DNA of 44,921 nt from Candidatus Omnitrophota bacterium (GTDB lineage: Bacteria; Omnitrophota; Gorgyraeia; Gygaellales; Profunditerraquicolaceae). Positions 44,621-44,921 of the stretch are shown piece by piece. The stretch lies in the NCBI GenBank assembly GCA_028712255.1, contig JAQTQJ010000012.1:1-44921 (forward strand), in the 5' to 3' direction. Position 1 is the stretch's first letter. The number at the start of each line of letters is the position of its first letter. The position numbers were made by a program, and so were the translations under genes. A model generated the notes under the pieces. The model saw only the letters and a program-made list of their open reading frames with translations, searched no databases and was not told where the DNA came from.

Positions 44621-44921
44621 TAAATTTGAAGGGCTTGGCAACCGGTATTGGCAGCCTTCCTTTGGTTGATCCACAAAAGGCGGTAGAATTAGTTTTACAT
44701 TATTTTCCTAAAGCTCCTTTCTGGCCTCAATTACCTAAAGCTGACAACCGCGAAGGGATGATTGCGCAGTTTAGCGAGAATCTTCCAGGGCTTAAAATCG
44801 ATAATACGGGATTACGTTTTGTTGCACGGGACAAAGAAAAAGAGTTAGAATTATTTTATGAGAAGATTATTGCTCAGGATCTGGAGTATTTTAAGATAAC
44901 TCCGGATTTTGCAAGAGGTTT
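44617..44921 (+). CDS. MetE C-terminal-like (UROD/MetE superfamily) protein, 5' part
   Basis: About 101 residues are visible, running off the window edge. The start reads MINLKGLATGIGSLPLVDP, followed by FWPQLPKADNREGM and QFSENLPG, the N-terminal pattern of stand-alone methionine synthase (MetE-like) barrel proteins in anaerobes. These may transfer methyl groups, but many have no assigned substrate. The ATG follows TTGGAGGAAAG and overlaps the previous stop. A methyl-transfer role would fit with metK and ahcY elsewhere in the window. Confidence 0.75.
   Translation, partial: MINLKGLATGIGSLPLVDPQKAVELVLHYFPKAPFWPQLPKADNREGMIAQFSENLPGLKIDNTGLRFVARDKEKELELFYEKIIAQDLEYFKITPDFARG

Overview
The window is a gene-dense, AT-rich bacterial chromosome segment with about 45 protein genes, three tRNA genes, and no phage, plasmid, CRISPR or insertion-sequence genes. 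LpxB and an MsbA-type flippase indicate a Gram-negative cell that makes lipid A. A Minf_1886-type gene known from Planctomycetes and Verrucomicrobia, the gene content and the repeat-rich spacers suggest an uncultured PVC-related lineage such as Omnitrophota. That placement is inference.

Layout. (1) 1-4.3 kb: 3' part of an FMN-binding glutamate synthase-like gene broken by an in-frame TAA, then two genes sharing a paralogous N-terminal domain, the second carrying an HD-GYP-type domain. (2) 4.3-11.7 kb: pyrG, carA and an N-terminal-half-only carB, then a beta-CASP metallo-beta-lactamase RNase, an L27-like protein and an M48 membrane peptidase. (3) 11.7-15.7 kb: lipid A genes, with a Gfo/Idh oxidoreductase and lpxB on the minus strand, divergent from an msbA-like ABC transporter. 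(4) 15.7-19.0 kb: rpsB-tsf-pyrH-frr behind a strong promoter and structured leader, a heptamer tandem repeat, and tRNA-Lys, tRNA-Leu and tRNA-Gly. (5) 19.1-22.9 kb: EIIA, membrane-anchored YvcK, HPr and enzyme I, with no EIIB/EIIC permease, which looks like a regulatory phosphorelay. (6) 23-28.7 kb: sugar nucleotidyltransferase, metK, ahcY, phosphofructokinase and a long class II aldolase. (7) 28.8-36.8 kb: ilvD-ilvB-ilvN-ilvC, a pseudopilin, leuA and aroE. (8) 36.8-44.9 kb: prepilin peptidase, malQ, a TtcA-like thiolase, RmuC, DUF167, PgeF, a small ACT-like protein, CutA, CcdA, TlpA-like thioredoxin, a Minf_1886 protein and the start of a MetE-like gene.

The genes are mostly housekeeping: pyrimidine synthesis (carA, carB, pyrG, pyrH), translation, branched-chain amino acids, the methyl cycle and glycolysis. 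The striking part is the spacer DNA. Several unrelated families of short palindromes are scattered through the window. Family A (GGGACCGTTTCT or GGGGACGGTTCTC arms) has eight copies. Family B (AGCTGTAAG...CTTACAGCT) has four, one expanded into about twelve heptamers. Family C (GTCATTCTGA...TCAGGATGAC) has four. One family C copy lies inside malQ and is translated in frame as about 29 extra residues. Two further palindromes are translated at the two ends of aroE. This resembles the coding palindromic elements of Rickettsia and is the best candidate here for something undescribed.

Several promoters place their predicted transcription start on or one base before the start codon, so leaderless mRNAs are likely. 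pyrG, rpsB and metK have potentially structured leaders.
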